Part shown: positions 17,230-26,749 of the stretch, one piece after another
Numbering within the stretch: the stretch's first letter is position 1
How the letters are laid out: each line of letters starts with the position of its first letter
Source of the DNA: JAWKNZ01 sp041391425
GTDB taxonomy: Bacteria; Bdellovibrionota_B; Oligoflexia; Oligoflexales; JAWKNZ01
Reading direction: 5' to 3'
Assembly: GCA_041391425.1 (NCBI GenBank)
Contig: JAWKNZ010000009.1
Location: forward strand, 172,412-236,411
Length of the DNA: 64,000 nt
Made by a program: the position numbers and the translations under genes
Notes under the pieces: generated by a model
What the model saw: only the letters and a program-made list of their open reading frames with translations
Database searches by the model: none
Told to the model about the DNA's origin: nothing

Positions 17230-17993
17230 TGTGTGGAGACTGTGGCTGTGAGCAGGCAAATACAAAGTATTTTGAAGAAGAATTAAATAAGGCAACCAAG
17301 ACCTTACACCTCGAACGAAATATTTTGGAAAAAAACGATCGCATTGCGCATCAAAACTATCATTGGTTCGAAGATCAAAGAATGTTGGCCCTTAATATTA
17401 TGAGCTCTCCTGGATCCGGCAAGACATCTCTTCTTGAAAAAACGCTCGCTGCTTTAAATACACGCTATAAGATTTCAGTTTTAGTTGGTGATCAACAAAG
17501 TGAAAATGATGCTAATAGATTGCGAGCATTTTCTTCTGCCGTTAAGCAGATTATTACCCATAGTTCTTGCCACTTGGATGCGGATATGATTAAGAGAGAA
17601 CTAGATACCTATGTCTCTCCAAACGCAGATGTTTTGTTTATTGAGAATGTCGGCAACCTGGTTTGTCCTGCTGCTTTTGATTTGGGTGAGTCTGCTAAAA
17701 TAGCCTTACTTTCTACCACCGAAGGAGAGGATAAACCTATTAAGTATCCGGTGCTGTTTAATAAAGCTTCAGCTGTTCTGTTGACAAAAACTGATTTGAT
17801 TCCTTATCTAGATTGGAATGAAGAAATTTGTATCCAAGCAATACGTAAAGTAAATCCCACAGCTAAAATTATTAAGGTATCTACGAAAACTGGTAAAGGC
17901 ATGGCAGATTGGATTGATTATGTTGAGCTTCTTATATCTATGAAGCAAAAGCAGTTAGGTTGTGTGAAACATAGAGAAGTGCATTTTGAGTAA
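17229..17993 (+). CDS. hypB: Hydrogenase nickel incorporation GTPase
   Basis: A 254-residue SIMIBI-class GTPase that drives nickel delivery. It starts with MCGDCGC, the high-affinity N-terminal metal site. The G domain has the P-loop SSPGSGKTS, the switch region with GDQQSENDANRL and a metal-site Cys-His (SSCHLD), ENVGNLVCPA and the guanine-specificity motif LLTKTDL. There is no long histidine stretch, so nickel storage is unlikely. Overlaps hypA by one base; a 50-base gap follows before hypC. Confidence 0.95.
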   Translation: MCGDCGCEQANTKYFEEELNKATKTLHLERNILEKNDRIAHQNYHWFEDQRMLALNIMSSPGSGKTSLLEKTLAALNTRYKISVLVGDQQSENDANRLRAFSSAVKQIITHSSCHLDADMIKRELDTYVSPNADVLFIENVGNLVCPAAFDLGESAKIALLSTTEGEDKPIKYPVLFNKASAVLLTKTDLIPYLDWNEEICIQAIRKVNPTAKIIKVSTKTGKGMADWIDYVELLISMKQKQLGCVKHREVHFE

Positions 17994-18043
17994 ATCGATG
18001 GTGTTGAGTACCATGTTTTGTTGATAAGGTAGAAGGGAGTTTT

Positions 18044-18262
18044 ATGTGTTTAGCTATCCCAGCCAGGGTTTCTCATATCGATGGTGATGGTGGGACGGTC
18101 GAGTTGGATGGAGTAACTAAAGATGTTTCTTTTATCTTAGTCCCAAAGGTCAAAGTTGGAGATCATGTACTCGTCCACGTAGGGTTTGCTTTGAGCGTTT
18201 TAAGTGATGAAGAGCTTGAGCAAACTTTAAGAGAGGTAGAGCGTTATAATGAGCATCAATAG
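18044..18262 (+). CDS. hypC: Hydrogenase assembly chaperone
   Basis: A 72-residue OB-fold chaperone that carries the Fe(CN)2CO unit from HypD to the large subunit. It has the essential N-terminal MCLAIPARV with Cys2, and the conserved GDHVLVHVGFAL. A good site (AAGGGAG) precedes the ATG. It overlaps the hypD start by 14 bases. Only one HypC-type chaperone is present, as expected for a single hydrogenase. Confidence 0.95.
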   Translation: MCLAIPARVSHIDGDGGTVELDGVTKDVSFILVPKVKVGDHVLVHVGFALSVLSDEELEQTLREVERYNEHQ

Positions 18263-19379
18263 AGTATTGAATCATAGTACAGCTGTTTTACCAATTATTG
18301 AACGTCTTAAGAAGGAAGTGAATATAGATAGGCGGTATTCTATTATGGAATTTTGCGGTGGGCATACCCATAGTTTTGTCCGTTCTGGATTGATTGATCT
18401 CTTACCTGCAAATATTTCATTAGTGCATGGCCCTGGGTGTCCCGTTTGTGTCTTGCCTTCACATCCTGTGGAGAATAGTATCGATTTGTTGCAAAAACAT
18501 TCTGATGTTATTTTATATACCTATGGCGATATGATGAGAGTGCCGACTGATGATGGGGATTCTTTATTGCATGCGCGAAGCCGCGGAGCTCAAGTTCGTT
18601 CTTTGTATTCTCCTTTGGAAGCCGTCGATTATGCTGCTTTGCACCCCGAGGTCAAAGTCGTTTTTTTGGCAATAGGTTTTGAAACAACTATTCCTCCTAC
18701 TTTAGTTGCATTGCAGCGTGCTATAGATTTACAAATTGGAAACTTTTTTGTCTATTGCAATCACCTTGATACAGCTATGGCTTTGCGAGGGATTTTAGAG
18801 CGTGAATGTTATAATGATATTGAGATTGATGGTTTTATTGGGCCCGGACATGTAAGCCTTATTACGGGAGCGAAATTTTTTGAGCCTTTTGCTCTGAAGT
18901 ATCGCAAACCCATTGTTATATCAGGTTTTACTCCGTACGATTTGGCCTTATCTTTATTGATGTTGGTGCAGCAAATTAATCATGATGAAGCGCGTGTGGA
19001 TGTGGAATATAAACGTGCAGTCGATGGTGCCGGCAATGTGAAAGCTCAGACTCTTATGGATCGATTTCTTACTAGGAGGGATTCATTCACTTGGCGTGGC
19101 TTAGGAGATATGAAACATAGTGCCTTTAAGCTGAAAGATGAGTATGCCGTGTATGATGCTGAGGTCGTATTTTCGCTTGTTAATTCAAAAAATATAAAAT
19201 CAAGTAAAGGTTGTTTGTGCTCTCAGGTTTTAGCTGGGAAGTCTAAACCTACGTCCTGCTCGTTATTTGCAGGCGAGTGTACTCCAGAAAATCCACAAGG
19301 TGTCTGCATGGTTTCAAGTGAAGGTGCATGTTCTGCTTATTATCTGGCGGGCCGCCATTTACGTCTCGGAGAGTTATAG
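18249..19379 (+). CDS. hypD: Hydrogenase Fe-ligand assembly protein
   Basis: A 376-residue [4Fe-4S] protein that acts with HypC as the scaffold on which the Fe(CN)2CO group is built. Conserved motifs: MEFCGGHTHS, GPGCPVCVLP, FLAIGFETT, SGFTPYDL and the C-terminal cysteines (CLCSQVLAG, PTSCSLFAGECTPENP). Normal length. It starts inside hypC and its TAG stop shares a base with the GTG start of hypE. Confidence 0.95.
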   Translation: MSINRVLNHSTAVLPIIERLKKEVNIDRRYSIMEFCGGHTHSFVRSGLIDLLPANISLVHGPGCPVCVLPSHPVENSIDLLQKHSDVILYTYGDMMRVPTDDGDSLLHARSRGAQVRSLYSPLEAVDYAALHPEVKVVFLAIGFETTIPPTLVALQRAIDLQIGNFFVYCNHLDTAMALRGILERECYNDIEIDGFIGPGHVSLITGAKFFEPFALKYRKPIVISGFTPYDLALSLLMLVQQINHDEARVDVEYKRAVDGAGNVKAQTLMDRFLTRRDSFTWRGLGDMKHSAFKLKDEYAVYDAEVVFSLVNSKNIKSSKGCLCSQVLAGKSKPTSCSLFAGECTPENPQGVCMVSSEGACSAYYLAGRHLRLGEL

Positions 19380-20392
19380 TGGAAGATAGAATTAATTTAA
19401 ATCATGGTGCCGGTGGCAGGGCTTTTGATGACCTGTTTCATGAGGTTTTTCTTCCGGTATTTGATAATAAATATCTGAGGCAGATGAGTGATGGCTCAAT
19501 ATTGGGTCAATATGATGGAAAACTTGTCTTAACGACAGATTCATTTGTTGTAAGCCCAAGAATTTTTCCAGGTGGCAGTTTGGGAAAACTTGCTTTTTGT
19601 GGGACCGTGAACGATTTGGCTGTAATGGGTGCTAAGCCTTTATATTTGACTTTAGGTTTAATTATTGAAGAAGGTTTTTCATTAGAAGAGCTTAGATCCC
19701 ATATGCAAGATATCGCTGATCTTTGCTACCTGTGGGATATTCCTGTTGTAACGGGGGATACCAAAGTTGTCGAAAGAGGCCATGGAGATGGCTTGTTTAT
19801 AAATACCACTGGATTAGGAGGAATAGCATTTGGGCAACCTTCTCCTAATGTCGAGAAAATTGCAGCTGGAGATAAAATTATTATTAATGGCTGTATCGGG
19901 AATCATGGTATTGCAGTTTTGTCTCAACGAAGTGACTTGAATCTTAAGTGCCAGATTGAATCTGATTGTGCTCCTTTGCATATGTTAGCAACTTCTTTAT
20001 GGAAGTCCTTTCCTGATATTCGCTGTATGCGTGATCCGACTCGAGGAGGCCTTGCTTCTGTATTAAATGAGATAGCATCCTGTTGTCGTATGGAATTTAA
20101 TATATTTGAAAATCTCATCCCTATTGAACCTGCGGTTGCTTCCGTATGTGAGCTTATGGGATTTGAGCCTTTGCAACTTGCTAATGAAGGTAAAATCGTA
20201 GTAATTGCACCTTCTGAGCAAGCTGATGATATAGTGGCATCGATGAAATCTCAACCTTATGGAGAAAACTCACAAATTATTGGAGAAGTGTGCCAAGGAG
20301 GCAAATTTTCTATGGTGCGATTGACGACATGTTTGGGAGGGGAACGGATTGTTCCATGGCCTAGTGGTGAGCAAATGCCAAGGATTTGCTAG
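19379..20392 (+). CDS. hypE: Hydrogenase expression/formation protein, cyanide donor
   Basis: A 337-residue AIR-synthase-like protein. HypF carbamoylates its C-terminal cysteine, which HypE then dehydrates to a thiocyanate that donates CN to iron. The sequence ends in PRIC, so the acceptor cysteine is present. Other motifs: NLNHGAGGRAFDDL, TDSFVVSP, NDLAVMGAKP, DTKVVERG and MRDPTRGGLASVLNEIA. The GTG at 19379 overlapping the hypD stop is preferred over an upstream in-frame ATG because the family begins just before the NLNHGAGG stretch. Last gene of the hyp run; it faces the aapP gene convergently. Confidence 0.95.
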   Translation: MEDRINLNHGAGGRAFDDLFHEVFLPVFDNKYLRQMSDGSILGQYDGKLVLTTDSFVVSPRIFPGGSLGKLAFCGTVNDLAVMGAKPLYLTLGLIIEEGFSLEELRSHMQDIADLCYLWDIPVVTGDTKVVERGHGDGLFINTTGLGGIAFGQPSPNVEKIAAGDKIIINGCIGNHGIAVLSQRSDLNLKCQIESDCAPLHMLATSLWKSFPDIRCMRDPTRGGLASVLNEIASCCRMEFNIFENLIPIEPAVASVCELMGFEPLQLANEGKIVVIAPSEQADDIVASMKSQPYGENSQIIGEVCQGGKFSMVRLTTCLGGERIVPWPSGEQMPRIC

Positions 20393-20407
20393 CTAACATA
20401 CTAGAAT

Positions 20408-21157
20408 TTAGTGCAAAAGAATTTGATCTAAGAATAGTTTAGTTCTTTCATTTTGTGGGCTGTTGAATAGTTTTTCTGGGGAGTTTACCTCAACAATTTC
20501 TCCCTTGTCCATGAATACCACGCGGTCAGCAATTGTTTTGGCGAATCCCATTTCATGGGTGACACAAAGCATTGTCATGCCCGAGTGTGCAAGCTCGATC
20601 ATGACGTCTAATACTTCTTTTATCATTTCAGGATCGAGTGCTGAAGTCGGTTCATCGAAGAGCATTATTCTTGGGTTCATACATAGAGCTCGAGCAATAG
20701 CCACCCTTTGTTGTTGCCCGCCTGAAAGCTGCCCGGGAAATTTATGGGCTTGGTCGGCTATTTTTACGCGGTTGAGGTATTCCATGGCTTGTGCTTCAGC
20801 CTCTTTTTTTGGTGTTTTTCGAACCCATATTGGTGCTAAGCAGAGGTTTTCCATTATAGTTAGGTGTGGAAAAAGGTTAAATGATTGGAATACCATACCT
20901 ACTTCGCGGCGGATTTTTTCTATTCCTTTTAAGTCATTGGTAAGTTCAACACCATCAATTATAATTTGCCCTTTTTGATGTTCTTCCAATCGATTTAAAC
21001 AACGGATAAATGTTGATTTTCCTGAACCTGAAGGGCCGCAGATTACAATCTTTTCGCCTTTTGCTACATCTAAATTTATGCTGTTTAAAACATGAAATTC
21101 GCCGTACCACTTATGGACGTCTTTTGCTTTTACAATGGTTGATTGTTTGTCATTCAC
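20408..21157 (-). CDS. aapP: Amino-acid ABC transporter ATP-binding protein
   Basis: A 249-residue ATPase of the polar amino-acid uptake family. It has Walker A GPSGSGKST, Q-loop VGMVFQSFNLFPHL, signature LSGGQQQR, Walker B IMLFDEPTSALD and switch His in CVTHEMGFA. It energises the importer encoded by the three genes upstream on the same strand. Gap to aapM is about 20 bases. The symbol rests on gene order and the two long permeases of the Aap type; GlnQ-type ATPases are nearly identical. Confidence 0.9.
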   Translation of the reverse strand: MNDKQSTIVKAKDVHKWYGEFHVLNSINLDVAKGEKIVICGPSGSGKSTFIRCLNRLEEHQKGQIIIDGVELTNDLKGIEKIRREVGMVFQSFNLFPHLTIMENLCLAPIWVRKTPKKEAEAQAMEYLNRVKIADQAHKFPGQLSGGQQQRVAIARALCMNPRIMLFDEPTSALDPEMIKEVLDVMIELAHSGMTMLCVTHEMGFAKTIADRVVFMDKGEIVEVNSPEKLFNSPQNERTKLFLDQILLH

Positions 21158-21178
21158 CAGAAAATCTCCCTAAATGCA

Positions 21179-22252
21179 TTAGTGTCCCGTATGCAGCTTG
21201 CGTTCTAAAAATTGGCTATATTTTGACATTGTGTAACAGCACAACCAAAAAAAGATAGCCGCGAAGACATAACCTTCTAAAGTAAATCCTAGCCAATCTG
21301 GATCTGTTGTTGCTGCTTGAATAATTCCTAACAAGTCGAACATGCCGATTATAGCTACTAATGTGGTATCTTTAAAAAGGCCGATAAATGTATTGACTAT
21401 TCCAGGAATAACCATTTTTAGAGCTTGGGGCATGATGACAGAGCGCATGGATTGCCAATAACTAAGTCCTATTGCTTGCGCAGCTTCAAATTGACCTTTA
21501 GGAATGGCCTGTAGTCCCCCCCGTACTACCTCAGCCATATAAGCCGAAGAGAATAATGCTACTCCAATAAGGGCTCTCAACAATTTGTCAAATTGAACTC
21601 CTTCTGGAAAAAATAGAGGTAACATGACAGATGACATGAACAAGACTGTGATCAAAGGAACACCACGCCAAAGCTCAATAAATAGAACGGATATGGTTTT
21701 TATCGCAGGCATTTTTGATTGCCGTCCTAGTGCGAGTATAATGCCCAGAGGTAAAGAGCAGACTATCCCGACCGTTGAAACCATGAGAGTAAGAAAAACA
21801 CCACCCCATTTTGCGGTTTCTACACTGGTTAAAGAAAAATTGCTACCTCTTAGAACATTCCAGCTAAGAATCGGAAACAGCAAAAATGTCCAAAAACCTA
21901 AAAACCTTTTCGATTTATTTGCTGTGAAAAACCAGAAGCCAATTGTGGATGCAAAAGCAGCTAAGACAAGATTAACCCGCCAACGTTCAGCGTTGGGATA
22001 AAATCCATAGATAAATTGATCTATTCTGGTTTTTATAAAAACCCAACAAGCTCCTCCTTGATTGCAGGCATCACGGTTATCACCGACAAAGGTAGCATTG
22101 AAGAATAGCCAACTTGCAACAACAGTGATGAATTTTATCAAAAGAAAAAGAAGAATAACTGTTGCTAATCCATTGGTTGGAGATGAGAACAGATTTTCAC
22201 GGCACCAAGTTATGGATTTTTTTATGGCACTATCTTGGGTCATTACCTGCAT
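21179..22252 (-). CDS. aapM: General L-amino acid ABC transporter permease (AapM type)
   Basis: A 357-residue inner-membrane permease. It has a long N-terminal part with several hydrophobic segments before the core MetI-like domain, as in AapM proteins, and the EAA loop EAAQAIGLSYWQSMRS that docks with the ATPase. The loop containing CNQGGACWVF faces the periplasm. Second permease of the Aap system, 11 bases after aapQ. Confidence 0.9.
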   Translation of the reverse strand: MQVMTQDSAIKKSITWCRENLFSSPTNGLATVILLFLLIKFITVVASWLFFNATFVGDNRDACNQGGACWVFIKTRIDQFIYGFYPNAERWRVNLVLAAFASTIGFWFFTANKSKRFLGFWTFLLFPILSWNVLRGSNFSLTSVETAKWGGVFLTLMVSTVGIVCSLPLGIILALGRQSKMPAIKTISVLFIELWRGVPLITVLFMSSVMLPLFFPEGVQFDKLLRALIGVALFSSAYMAEVVRGGLQAIPKGQFEAAQAIGLSYWQSMRSVIMPQALKMVIPGIVNTFIGLFKDTTLVAIIGMFDLLGIIQAATTDPDWLGFTLEGYVFAAIFFWLCCYTMSKYSQFLERKLHTGH

Positions 22253-22263
22253 ATAATGATAAG

Positions 22264-23433
22264 CTACCTTTCTATTAACATAGTTTGATTATTGTACCAG
22301 TTCATAAAAGCAGAAATGCTAAGGCTTAATATTAAGTAAACTGTCATTGTAATCGCAATTACTTCAACAGCTTGTCCGGTTTGATTAAGAACGGTACCTG
22401 CAAAAACTGCTACTAAATCAGGGTAGCCGATCGCCGCAGCCAACGATGAGTTTTTCGTTAAATTTAAGTATTGGCTTGTCAAAGGAGGGATAATGACGCG
22501 TAATGCTTGTGGGATAATGATTAAACGCATTGTAAGATTCGGTTTTAAACCGAGCGAATACGCAGCTTCAATCTGCCCCTTGCTGATCGACAGAATTCCT
22601 GAACGAACAATTTCTGCTATAAAGGATCCAGTGTATGTACTTAGCGCCGCAAGTAAAGCAATTAACTCGGGGATCAATACGATTCCACCTTGAAAGTTGA
22701 AACCTTTAAGCACTGGGAAGCTTATAGAAAAGGACTTGTGCAATAAAAGCAGTGCCAAAATGTTGGGAATAAATAGGATCCCAAGAATCCATTTTTTTGA
22801 ATCGGTTTTTCCGGTTTCGATTTGCCGTTTGCGCGACCATTTTGAAAAAAAAATACTGCAAAAGGTAGAAAGGACAAATACTATGAACACAATATATGAA
22901 GATTTTTCTACGTTTATGGCCGGTAGATAAAGGCCTCGATTGTTAACGAAGAAACTATTAAGCCATTGGTAGCTATCTCTAGGGTGGGGAAGGGCTCTTA
23001 GAACCACAAAATACCAGAAGAAAATTTGCAGCAGCAGCGGAATATTTCTGAGGGTTTCGATATATGTGGATGCAATTTTTTTTAGTAACCAGTTTTTTGA
23101 TAAGCGTGCTATTCCTACGATAAAGCCAATAATGGTTGCAATAATAATTCCTAGGCTAGAGACTAATAATGTATTTATTAGCCCGACCCAAAATGCTCGT
23201 CCGTAGGATGAACTTTCATCAAAATCGATAAGGCTTTGCACGACTGCAAATCCTGCAGTCGAAGATAGAAAGTCAAAGCCCGAGGCGATCCCTTGTCTCG
23301 TTAGGTTAATGATAGTGTTATTTATAAAGTATGCGGCAAAGAGCACAAAAGCCAACACTATCAGCACTTGGATGGTTATACTGCGAACTTTGGGATCATT
23401 CCAAGGGCTGTGTTTCGGTGGTGTTTGTTGCAT
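22264..23433 (-). CDS. aapQ: General L-amino acid ABC transporter permease (AapQ type)
   Basis: A 389-residue permease with the extended loop region between early membrane helices that marks AapQ (GIASGFDFLSSTAGF, then PLLLQIFFWYFVVL). The EAA motif is EAAYSLGLKPNLTMRL. It pairs with AapM as a heterodimer. The gene starts nine bases after the binding-protein gene, so all four genes form one operon. Confidence 0.9.
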   Translation of the reverse strand: MQQTPPKHSPWNDPKVRSITIQVLIVLAFVLFAAYFINNTIINLTRQGIASGFDFLSSTAGFAVVQSLIDFDESSSYGRAFWVGLINTLLVSSLGIIIATIIGFIVGIARLSKNWLLKKIASTYIETLRNIPLLLQIFFWYFVVLRALPHPRDSYQWLNSFFVNNRGLYLPAINVEKSSYIVFIVFVLSTFCSIFFSKWSRKRQIETGKTDSKKWILGILFIPNILALLLLHKSFSISFPVLKGFNFQGGIVLIPELIALLAALSTYTGSFIAEIVRSGILSISKGQIEAAYSLGLKPNLTMRLIIIPQALRVIIPPLTSQYLNLTKNSSLAAAIGYPDLVAVFAGTVLNQTGQAVEVIAITMTVYLILSLSISAFMNWYNNQTMLIER

Positions 23434-23442
23434 TTAATGGAC

Positions 23443-24459
23443 CTATCTTACCGGCATTGGATATTGTAGTCCACCTTTGTTCCAAAGGTTGTTGAGCCCA
23501 CGGGCGATTTTTAGAGTGGAACTTGGGCCTAGATTTCTAGCGAAGATTTCTGAATAGTTTCCTACTTGTTTGATTACTTTATAAGCCCAATCCTTTTCTA
23601 ATCCCAAGCTTTTACCAGCATCGCCTTCTTCGCCCAAGAGTCTAAGAACTGCAGGGTTCTTACTGCTTTTTTTAAGTTGATCGACATTTTTTGAGTTTAT
23701 GTCCAACTCTTCCCCTTCTAACATTGCATAAAGAACCCATCTTACTACATCTCCCCATTGATTGTCTCCATGCCGTATAACTGGGCCTAGAGGTTCTTTT
23801 GATATAACTTCGGGTAGTACGATGTGATCATTTGGATTTTTAAGCTTAATACGATTAGCATACAGGCCGGATTGATCCGTTGTCCATACATCACAGCGTC
23901 CTGCATCGTATGCTGCAACTACTTCATCAGTTTTTTCAATTGATACTAGTTTATACTTCATATGATTGGCTCGAAAATAGTCTGCGACGTTGAGCTCAGT
24001 AGTGGTTCCAGAATTTACACAAATTGTTGCACCATCTAGCTCTTTCGCTGATTTTATTCCGAGCTTTTTTCTGACCATAAAACCCTGGCCATCATAATAA
24101 GTGACTCCGGCGAAGTCTAATCCTAGAGCACTGTCCCTAACAAGTGTCCAAGTTGTGTTTCTTGATAAAACGTCTACTTCGCCTGATTGTAATGCGGTAA
24201 AACGTTCTTTTGACGAAAGGGGAGTATATTTGACTTTATTTGCATCACCAAGGACGGCAGCAGCAATGGCCCGGCAAACATCGACATCGATGCCAGACCA
24301 ATGCCCTTTGGCATCTGGAGTTGAAAACCCAGGTAAACCTTGACTCACACCACATTGAACGAATTTTTTCTTTAAAACCTTTTCTAACGTACTACTTTCG
24401 GCGGTTATCGATATGAAAAGTGTGGTTGCTGTGAGTACGGCCTTTAATGGTCCTTTCAT
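23443..24459 (-). CDS. aapJ: General L-amino acid ABC transporter substrate-binding protein
   Basis: A periplasmic binding protein of about 338 residues and first gene of the aapJQMP operon. The ATG at 24459 follows AAGGAGC and gives a clear signal peptide (MKGPLKAVLTATTLFIS). Family marks: QCGVSQGLPGFSTPD, WSGIDVDVCRAIAAAV, FTALQSGEVDVLSRNTTWT and DVWTTDQSGLYANR. AapJ proteins bind a broad range of L-amino acids. The frame extends upstream but would hide the signal peptide. Confidence 0.93.
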   Translation of the reverse strand: MKGPLKAVLTATTLFISITAESSTLEKVLKKKFVQCGVSQGLPGFSTPDAKGHWSGIDVDVCRAIAAAVLGDANKVKYTPLSSKERFTALQSGEVDVLSRNTTWTLVRDSALGLDFAGVTYYDGQGFMVRKKLGIKSAKELDGATICVNSGTTTELNVADYFRANHMKYKLVSIEKTDEVVAAYDAGRCDVWTTDQSGLYANRIKLKNPNDHIVLPEVISKEPLGPVIRHGDNQWGDVVRWVLYAMLEGEELDINSKNVDQLKKSSKNPAVLRLLGEEGDAGKSLGLEKDWAYKVIKQVGNYSEIFARNLGPSSTLKIARGLNNLWNKGGLQYPMPVR

Positions 24460-24669
24460 CTTTGAATGCTCCTTATTATTGTTTATTTCAATGACTTGCC
24501 TTGACATTGCCGTTCGTATCAAGATCAAAAAAAATTTGCTGAAAAAACGATGCAATCTAGGTGATTGATAAAAAATTACACAAAACTCTAATAGTTATAG
24601 CATGTAATAATTGCATCGCCAACATGTAAGAATGCCGGGGTTGGGGGGAGAGGCTACAAACACGGAGGT

Positions 24670-26319
24670 CTAGCTGATTAATTTTAATGCAGGCGAGGTG
24701 TGGTTCATAGCTAACTTTAGTACCAGTAGCGCATGGTCGAGGTCTGTCTTGTCGTGTTGTGCTGAAACTGTAAAGCGAAAGCGGCACTCGTTACGCTTAA
24801 CTGCGGGAAATACGATGGGCGTTACATAAATCCCATTATCAAATAGAATTTTAGTCATTTCATTGAGTTTGTCTTCATCTCCCACAATAACCGGACAAAT
24901 TGAACTTTTGTGGTCGTAGTTAATTTGTACTCCTAATCTGATTAAACCTTCTACGAAGTATTTTATATTTTCTTTTAATTTTAATAGATGCTCTCGTTCT
25001 TGCCAGAAAATTTTAACTGATTCTTTTACTGCGGCCACTGTGCTTGGAGGAAGAGCAACGGAAAACATATAAGCTCTAGACATATAGCGAATGTATTCTA
25101 TTGTCGAGGCTTCTCCTAAACAAAATCCGCCTATTCCTCCTGCTATTTTAGAAAAAGTTCCCATGATTATGTCTATTTCATCTAATACTCCATGGAACTC
25201 CGCGGCTCCCAAACCTCTATCGCCAATAACTCCAAAATCATGCGCAACATCGAGATAAGTACGCGCGTAATGCTTTTTTGCTAGTTGGACTATATTTCTC
25301 ATGTCGGCTATGTCTCCATCCATGGAAAAAATACCTTCTGTAACGATGAGACAGCCGGAGTAGTTTTTTCGTTCTTTCTTTAATTTTTGATCTAAATCAT
25401 CCATATCGTTATGGCGGAATGGAACACAGTGGGCACCTCCTTCTGCAGCCATTTTGAGTCCATCGAGTATAGATGCATGGCATTGACTGTCATACAATAT
25501 TAAATCATTCTTTTTGCAAATGGCGCTAAGCATTCCGACATTAGTTGCATAGCCAGAATTGAAGAGCAGGCAGGACTCCTTATGGAAAATTTCTGTGAGT
25601 AAATTCTGCAGTTCGATATGTTCGGAAGATTGCCCTGTCGTAAGAGGAGAGCCTGTCGAACCAAAGCCATACATATCTAATGCCTGCTTAGCTTTTTGAA
25701 TGACTTTGGGGTGATTTGCAAGGCCTAAATAGTCGTTTGATCCGAAGACTAAGTATTCATCATTGCCGTTTGAGCGGCATTGGTCAAGGCGCACGCGCTT
25801 TCCTTGTGAGTCCTTACGAAACCTTTCAAATTGATAGACATGCTTCTTCTTCCAAGATTTTTGCATTGTATGGAAGAGGTCTGTTTTTTCGAGAATGTCG
25901 TCACTACCATTATAATTATAAAAGTTAAGGAGAGTGAATTTTCCGTGATTGAGCTCGAACTCATAAGGAGAATTGTTACTGCTATTATCTAAAAATTTCA
26001 TTAGCTTTTCTAACGGAATATTTTGGTTGAGAGTTCTTAGGATGATTTCGGCCTGGTTATTATCAGTAGGTTGTGCTTTTAAGACAAAAACTCTTCCTAC
26101 ATCGTAAAGTTCTTCTTTGTTGACAATAATTTTAGCCCTAGCCGCTGTATCGAGGTAATTTTGCGTTTTTGCCGAACAGATAGCATTAACACTTTGGATA
26201 GAGAGCTGTCGTACAACAGCTTCCTCTATATGCCCATCATTAAACTCTACTTTTATGGTAAGGCCACTGTTCGAGGAAGTATTACTAGTAACGCGAAATC
26301 TTCTTAATCTACGTTTCAT
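24670..26319 (-). CDS. Alpha-oxoamine synthase (class II PLP enzyme) with PilZ-like N-terminal domain
   Basis: About 549 residues. Residues 160-545 are a PLP-dependent alpha-oxoamine synthase, a family (KBL, BioF, HemA, serine palmitoyltransferase, CqsA) that condenses an amino acid with an acyl-CoA. Visible marks: NDYLGLANHPKV, GFGSTGSPLTTG, the cofactor Asp/His stretch LDVAHDFGVIG and the PLP lysine in GTFSKIAGG. Substrates cannot be read; the layout allows sphingoid-base or autoinducer-type ketone synthesis. The first 110 residues are extra: RRLRRFRV plus a beta-rich stretch resembles PilZ, but the D/N-x-S-x-x-G motif is replaced by LSIQSV, so ligand binding is doubtful. It follows a PilZ protein and a cyclase on the same strand after 70 bases, probably one operon. 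Confidence 0.85.
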   Translation of the reverse strand: MKRRLRRFRVTSNTSSNSGLTIKVEFNDGHIEEAVVRQLSIQSVNAICSAKTQNYLDTAARAKIIVNKEELYDVGRVFVLKAQPTDNNQAEIILRTLNQNIPLEKLMKFLDNSSNNSPYEFELNHGKFTLLNFYNYNGSDDILEKTDLFHTMQKSWKKKHVYQFERFRKDSQGKRVRLDQCRSNGNDEYLVFGSNDYLGLANHPKVIQKAKQALDMYGFGSTGSPLTTGQSSEHIELQNLLTEIFHKESCLLFNSGYATNVGMLSAICKKNDLILYDSQCHASILDGLKMAAEGGAHCVPFRHNDMDDLDQKLKKERKNYSGCLIVTEGIFSMDGDIADMRNIVQLAKKHYARTYLDVAHDFGVIGDRGLGAAEFHGVLDEIDIIMGTFSKIAGGIGGFCLGEASTIEYIRYMSRAYMFSVALPPSTVAAVKESVKIFWQEREHLLKLKENIKYFVEGLIRLGVQINYDHKSSICPVIVGDEDKLNEMTKILFDNGIYVTPIVFPAVKRNECRFRFTVSAQHDKTDLDHALLVLKLAMNHTSPALKLIS

Positions 26320-26389
26320 GCCAATTACCTTATAGCTAAATTTTCATCAAGTCCGGATTACACCAATATATTTAAATAACAGCATTCAC

Positions 26390-26749
26390 TTAGGTCTTTA
26401 CTAAGGAGGAGTAATAATTGATTGCTTTATTGAGTGATTCTGCTTTTTCACGACTTATCTCACCAAATTTAATTCCCATTCCAAAAGGCCCCTCTCCTTC
26501 ACTTTGAGTTCTTATCCAAACAACTTCTCCTTCAATCGAAAATTTTTCATGATTATGGGGTAGGGAAAAGCAAAGTTCGATCTTGCTTCCGATCGGTTGC
26601 GGTTGAATTGTTGAAACAAATATACCGCTACTGCTTAAATTTGAGCAAAATTCTTCTGAACTTTGTTCATTTGTTTTAAGCTCGATCAGAAGTTCGATTG
26701 GAAGTCGATATGAACTACGTGCATTGTGTTTTTCTTTAAAAGCATTCAT
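26390..26749 (-). CDS. Single-domain PilZ protein (Myxococcus-type)
   Basis: A 119-residue cyclic di-GMP receptor-like protein. It shows NLSSSGIFV, the PQPIGSKIEL strand, EGEVVWIRT and FGMGIKFGEIS, the pattern of the Myxococcus-type PilZ family. The basic N-terminal motif is present as RSSYR. It overlaps the cyclase gene by four bases and lies 70 bases before the alpha-oxoamine synthase, so it may act as the adaptor for either neighbour. Confidence 0.88.
   Translation of the reverse strand: MNAFKEKHNARSSYRLPIELLIELKTNEQSSEEFCSNLSSSGIFVSTIQPQPIGSKIELCFSLPHNHEKFSIEGEVVWIRTQSEGEGPFGMGIKFGEISREKAESLNKAINYYSSLVKT

Noticed and set aside
9463..20392. Hydrogenase-hyp region as a novel system
   Set aside because: Gene content and motifs match known bidirectional NAD-linked [NiFe] hydrogenase loci; only the frame breaks and cysteine changes are unusual.
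20463..20978. Long plus-strand frame opposite aapP
   Set aside because: An antisense shadow of the ATP-binding protein; composition follows the codon pattern of the real gene on the other strand.
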